This document shows positions 21,181 through 25,981 of a DNA stretch of 25,981 nt, piece after piece. Positions within the stretch are counted from its first letter, which is position 1, and each line of letters opens with the position of its first letter. The position numbers and the translations under genes are program-made. The stretch comes from Fomitopsis serialis (lineage: Eukaryota; Basidiomycota; Agaricomycetes; Polyporales; Fomitopsidaceae). The DNA lies in contig NW_025955469.1 of NCBI RefSeq assembly GCF_022376445.1, positions 1-25,981 of the forward strand. Direction: 5' to 3'. Under the pieces are notes generated by a model that had not been told where the DNA came from, searched no databases, and saw nothing but the letters and a program-made list of their open reading frames with translations.

Positions 21181-24100
21181 ACATATGAGCGAGCTGATCA
21201 CATGCATCACAAAGCCGTCTAGAGAAGCATACCTACGGCACCCGAGCAGTCCGTTTGTTGAGTGTCTTGACCACAACGCCCCGAAAGATGGAGTCTGTCT
21301 TCGCGCCTGAGAGAAGGGCCTAGCTCAATTGTGGCCATGTTAGTTCCTCGACCGACCCAACCTAAGTCGGGCGCCGCTGAAAGCTTGCTGAAGAGCTCAG
21401 GCGGGGAAGACAGCCTGTCACACCATGGAGCCGGTTGAGCGGTGTATGATACAACAGTCTCGGGCGCAGAGCCAACGGCAATTGAATGGGAGCGGTAAAC
21501 CGGGAAGAACGAAGCTCGAGTCTGTTAGATGCGAGGAGCACACCGTCCCGAATTCTGAGACGCGTAGCGCACATTGCTCGAGATGGACCATGACCAATTC
21601 ACCTATTCGAGAAGCGCGTCGGGGCCACGAATCTTCCCTGCGCCACTGGCTGGAGCCTAGAGTTTTCGCAAGATGCAAAACTCACCTGACATAACGGTAT
21701 AACACCGCCCTCGGCGGATCACATCAAGCCTCTTGCGGTAATTTGCTCGATACGTTCGTCTGTCAGAATTGAAGCTCTCATGAGCTTACTTCACCCGCCC
21801 TTGTACTTTGACCTTGTATTCCACACAAGGGAACGTCGGCCTAGAATAGTCGCCCCCGGAAAATGAAATATCCAGACAGCATGCGAACCCTGGGCCACGC
21901 ACAGTTGCGGCGAACAATCGTCGAAGGCTTTTGCGAGTTTCAAGCGGACACAGGCTGCTAACATCAAGACAGTTAACCAATGTAAAGCGGTCTTACAGGT
22001 CATGTCCCATAGACAGGGAACGTACCAATCAAGTGATCAACGGGAGGAAGTCATATCTGAAACGCAAGTCAATGACTGCCATGCTTCAGTCGAGGAAAGA
22101 TGCACGCAATGTGCCTCACCCAACTTGTTTACAAGTTTCGGACTGTCTCGGAGCCATCTTTATGCGAGTGAGATGAATACCTCTCTCCCGTGCAAGCAAC
22201 CACCGACTTGTTGACCAAGGACGTATCGGTCCTCAGGACAGTCCCCGCGTACTGAATGGTAGCCCCATACGCACGGGGATACCATTCAGCACGCGCGGAC
22301 TGGCAAGTGGTCCGCGCGACGTCCCCTAAAGCAGAACAAGGCAGCTAGCTGTACGCGCTGCGCACCACCACCCCACTGATAGAAGGGTGAAGCTAGCCGG
22401 AAGCACCTCACTCCGGAGCATGGAAGCAGTAGTGGCATTGCGTGCGATCCGGGCTTCGGGTGCGCTTTGAAAAAATTAAGTGTCCCCCCGGTGAACCGTT
22501 CAGAGCTTGTACAGCGCACGTATTGTACGTTCTCAATGATAACTGGGTTTCCATTGTTCCCAAAGCTGGTCCCCTTGTATCTGCGAGGCCGTGACCGATG
22601 CCCAATCATGAGGCAATCGCGTCCGGGATTAGGTCACATGTGTCTTCGCAGGTCTTCGCAACCCACAGAAACTAGCTTCCACGAAGAACAGCTTCCGTTC
22701 TCAATTTAGCAGCAATAGCCGAACCTGCCTCATATGGTCATTCCGAACTGTAGTGCTGAATGTTCAGCAGTAAATGTGAACACGTACCGCTGGCACTACC
22801 GTCGCGCAAAACGTCAAGTCATAGGACAGATGACTTGATGAATTGACTTCACACAACTGCGTCAGGGCGTAGATACCTGTCCTTGACCGTGCCCTGGACG
22901 TTGGTTCCGTTGACATCCCCACAGCAAACTGTCAACTGCGGATGCGTCTGTCATGAATCACGCTGAGTACCATAGATCGACCGAACAAGCGTCAGAACAT
23001 GCAAGATAGATTGCGATCGGGCTGGAGCGCACCAAAGCCGAATGTGCCTAGGACATCAATCTAGATATACCGCCGGCGTCGTTCGAATGCCCCCCTTGTA
23101 GTGGGACCTGGCAAAGAAAAACCAGTCAGGCGGATACGAGATGAATCAGAGCATGACGTTGCAGCTAATTCCAAATTGCTAAACCCCCGCCGAAAAGTGT
23201 GTACAGGCGGCCCGGATTCGTCGGCCTTGGAATCCCTTGTGTGCTCCCATCAACCTTCTAACGGAACGAGCAGCGTCGAGGGCGAACTAGCCCGAGGTTT
23301 GGAGCCGAGGTCGACCGGCCATGAGCGCGGATCGCCTGAGAAAGCCAGACGAAGGCCGACGCCCTCCGCGTGTGCACACATTCTGTGGTGGCGGTGATCT
23401 AGCAATATGGAATTAGCTGCGATCCCGTGAGGACAGTCGGCATGTGTATGATTTGAGGATCACGTACGCGTGTCAATCAAGACAAGAGATGAGTGGGTCG
23501 TGTGCCTGAGCGAATGATGAAACGGGTAGAATGTATTCTTGCGAAGGTGCATACCATGACACAGCGCGTGAAGTCATATCTCACCCTACTGTCCGTCGAC
23601 CTCGAGTACGCACCGGAATCGCTGCGGCTGCGGTTCATCATGGGGACCGAGATAGCTCTCCCTGGATGATTCATAAACGACACATAAGTCTCCGTGAGAA
23701 GGGTTGTTACTATCAGAGGTACCCTGACATAAGCACGACGGACCGACGGTGCCCAGGTATGGTGAACAAGGCGAACCTCCTGTGTGAGGACGGGTGGCAG
23801 AGCTTCGCGCTACGGGAATAGTGTTCGCATATCGCACCGAATGTTGCACGTCGAAGAGAACGTGAGACAGGATTCGACCACAGATAGATCTTGACGTGGA
23901 CACGGAAGCGTTAGGCATGCTCGCGTCGTGTCGACAGGACACACGCCTCAGCTGAACTGCATTTGTAACAGATAGCCCGGAACAAGTTGAGTTGCCTGTT
24001 CGTCTGGACACTGATAGACTCATGGTTCTGTGGTCCGAAGACATAGCAGACGCCGTGAGCGGTCCAAGTTCGGCCTCTTGTCTTCCATATTCGGTCTCTA

Positions 24101-24490
24101 GCGAGATGCTTTACTTGGTTGGACGTTTTCGGCCAGCCCACGCCGCTTTCTGTGTGTCTCAGTGCGGAAACCGAATGGGACCGCCTGGAGGAAGTAAGGT
24201 TGATCAACGCTGTTTGGGTCATATGCGAGTTGCGGGCGAGAAGTCGGCTGATCCCGACCTGTTTTGGTGCAGAAAGGCACACGGCCACATGGCTCTATCC
24301 CAGTACAATAGGTCTGAGTTCATCGCACGTATGAGGAAAGGGCACTGCGGGGCTAGGAGCAGAGAGTAGAGATCGCATGTTGAAAGTGAAGGTAGGAGGA
24401 GAGGACCATCGCATAGACGCCTATCACCAACTCGTAGAGCGCCCGTTCGGGAACTGCCGACTGACGCGTCGTGCGTGCTGCGACGCGCGT
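21181..24490. other. Gene-poor 3.3-kb stretch
   Basis: No frame here is convincing as a gene: the longest frames (up to ~150 codons) have no recognised family, and no chain of exons with matching phases was found. A long hairpin lies at 22239-22302. A short frame with a hydrophobic N-terminus lies at 21791-22003 (minus). The stretch could be decayed coding or transposon DNA, or simply long intergenic sequence; most neighbouring gaps in this window are about 0.2-1.2 kb. Confidence 0.4.
22239..22318. repeat. Long imperfect inverted repeat (hairpin) with an overlapping second hairpin
   Basis: Arms at 22239-22266 and 22275-22302 are reverse complements at all but three of 28 positions, around the 8-base loop ATACGCAC. 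The core arm CTGAATGGTA pairs perfectly with TACCATTCAG. A second, mutually exclusive hairpin uses CGCGCGGAC (22292-22300) and GTCCGCGCG (22310-22318). A solo palindromic insertion such as a MITE remnant, or a small-RNA precursor, are possible readings; no target-site duplication or transposase was recognised. Confidence 0.7.
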
Positions 24491-24565
24491 ACTTACCACT
24501 GAGCAGCACAACCCAGCCCTCTCCTCCCAACCACCACTCTCTTCCTACCCATCCTCCTCCTTGCC
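24491..24565 (+). promoter_or_regulatory. Pyrimidine-rich leader of the proteasome gene
   Basis: The 70 bp before the PRE1 start codon are strongly C/T rich on the coding strand (CCCTCTCCTCCCAACC, CTCTCTTCCTACCC), ending CCTTGCCATGG, a good start context. Such tracts mark transcription start regions in many highly expressed fungal genes. CDC20 and zuotin have similar leaders. Confidence 0.5.
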
Positions 24566-25526
24566 ATGGATATTTCTTTCGCACTTACGGGGAAGGGATA
24601 CGTGCTCGTCGCAGCGGACACAACTGCTGCACGGTCTATCGTCAAGATGAAGTCAGACGAGGACAAGATCAAGGCCCTCAGCCCGCACCTGCTGATGGCT
24701 TTCTCCGGCGAACCAGGCAAGTTCCTCATATATTCTAAGAATGCGCACTTCATGATAAACCTTAACTGCTAGGCGACACGGTCAACTTTGCCGAGTATGT
24801 CGAGCGCAACCTCAGACTCTACCATATCCGCCACACGCACGCGCTCCGACCTGCGTCTGCTGCATCATGGATCCGCCGCTCGCTCGCCGAGTCCTTGCGC
24901 TCACGTAGCCCGTATTCCGTCAACCTGCTTCTCGGAGGCTACGATACCGCGACACACACACCGGAGCTGTACTGGGTGGACTACCTGGGTACATTGACGA
25001 GCGTGCCCTTCGGTGCACACGGGTACGGCGGCTACTTCGCTCTCAGTTTGCTCGACAGGTGAGTTGTCAACTGTTGGATTTGATACACCAGTTGTGTTTG
25101 CGGAGGTGCTGCTGTCTGTCGCTTGGGCTTTCTGTGTGGATATTCTGGAATAGGATTGGTCTCCCCCTCTCGGCGTTGTGTGGACACGGTCGACGGGTAC
25201 TAGTGTTCTGCTGGATTGTGGCGCGTGCCTAGTGCATGTCCGCGTACCAGACCAGATGCCTAAAGCGGTCGTACAGCCTGCGCAGACATATTACCGGACG
25301 CAGCTTCAACCGAACTTCCCTTGGATCACTTTCCACGACTGTTAGATGGCTAGATATTTATCAGTGTTTCTATTTCAGATACCACGACCCAGAAGCAAGT
25401 CTCGAAGAAGGTCTGGCCACTCTCCAGAGATGCATCGACGAGGTGTCGAAACGTCTGGTCGTGTCGCCCGGAAAGTACAAAGTGAAGGTGGTAGACAAGG
25501 ATGGCGTGCGGGAGATTGAGCTCTAA
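24566..25526 (+). CDS. PRE1: 20S proteasome subunit beta-4 (PRE1/PSMB2 type)
   Basis: Structural beta subunit of the 20S proteasome core, where protein degradation in the ubiquitin pathway takes place. Exons: 24566-24716, 24773-25058 and 25379-25526, giving 194 aa, close to the ~198 aa of yeast Pre1. Family-typical stretches are DEDKIKALSPHLLMAFSGEPG, with the last Gly split by intron 1, then DTVNFAEYVERNLRLY, SPYSVNLLLGGYD, ELYWVDYLGT, FGAHGYGGYF and KVKVVDKDGVRE. Beta-4 has no catalytic Thr and no propeptide, as here, where the protein starts MDISFAL. Intron 1 (24717-24772) begins GCAAGT, a GC-AG intron, since no GT site keeps the frame. Intron 2 is 320 nt, much longer than usual in this window. 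The start has a strong context (GCCATGG). Complete within the window. Confidence 0.95.
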
Positions 25527-25981
25527 GCGACGTCGGTCTTGACGGCGTTTTCCTCCACGACGATGCGATGTGCGTCACGTCAAATCATTGGACGTCTCGG
25601 ATGCTCTCTAGAGACACAACAATTGTATTCTAGCCCAGTGTTGATGGTGATACTCTAGGCCCGCAGGTACGAACAACGGATCATGAGTCGTCCGAAGTCT
25701 TCTGCGACGGCGGAGGCTCTGACGAACGGCATGCCATGAATCACTGCGGGATGCTATGCACTCTAGTCTTCAGGCAATCATGATGATCGGCAGCGAAGAT
25801 CAGACCCTTGAATTGCCTCCACTTCAAGTTGTCAGGTTGACTCTGTCAGAACAGACGCCGTCTGCTCGTGCGCCGAGAACGCGGAAAGACAGCTATCCTA
25901 GCTGTCGAACATTGGGACGTCCGGCGGCCCAGTAACAGTACATACTAGAGGTGCGGGCGCATCTTCTGTCTGCAAGTTGCA
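25527..25981. other. 3' flank of PRE1 and unassigned right edge
   Basis: About 455 bp after the PRE1 stop to the end of the window. The left part should be the 3' UTR. No gene, repeat or RNA was recognised in the remainder. Confidence 0.4.

Noticed and set aside
23586..24288. Two overlapping minus-strand frames of 152 and 125 codons in the gene-poor stretch
   Set aside because: No recognisable family, no supporting introns, mixed composition; lengths are unremarkable for GC-rich DNA with few stops.

Overview
This window is nuclear DNA from a filamentous basidiomycete, most likely an Agaricomycete. The genes are intron-rich. More than thirty introns could be placed by keeping reading frame and family similarity, most of them 49-83 nt with GT..AG ends. 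Two genes belong to the FunK1 kinase family, which is expanded in mushroom-forming fungi. No bacterial, viral or organellar gene was recognised. No tRNA, rRNA, CRISPR array or intact transposon was seen. All gene models below come from reading the sequence by eye, without database or transcript support.

Left part (1-8640): the edge carries a possible C-terminal tail of a gene that starts outside the window (1-110). Then come two copies of a FunK1-type kinase in direct tandem orientation. Copy A (1078-4335) is open throughout, with a five-exon model of 1011 residues. Copy B (5527-8559) keeps most splice sites and catalytic motifs. However, it has an in-frame TAG where copy A has a conserved Trp codon, a disturbed first exon, and GC where copy A has the GT of intron 1. 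I call B a pseudogene. The duplication includes about 400-600 bp of upstream DNA and the 3' flank.

Middle part (9067-17887): four ordinary cellular genes. They are a DEDDy 3'-5' exonuclease of the WRN-exonuclease type (minus, eight exons, 476 aa) and, divergent from it across a ~440-bp shared promoter, the ribosome-associated J-protein zuotin (plus, six exons, 389 aa). A flavin amine oxidase follows (plus, five exons, 467 aa), facing a Cdc20/Slp1-type APC/C activator with WD40 repeats and a C-terminal Ile-Arg tail (minus, three exons, 568 aa).

Right part (18368-25981): a secreted sedolisin (S53 tripeptidyl-peptidase type, minus, ten exons, 647 aa) with all catalytic residues. Then about 3.7 kb without a convincing gene, containing a long imperfect hairpin near 22.24-22.32 kb. 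Last is the 20S proteasome subunit beta-4 (PRE1/PSMB2 type, plus, three exons, 194 aa), whose first intron appears to be GC-AG.

The genes do not form a pathway; this looks like a housekeeping neighbourhood interrupted by a lineage-specific kinase duplication. The points most worth following are the decaying FunK1 copy and its conserved upstream block, three unusually long introns (690, 332 and 320 nt) in zuotin, CDC20 and PRE1, the GC-AG intron, the short C-terminus of zuotin, and the hairpin in the gene-poor stretch. I found no convincing undescribed multi-gene system.
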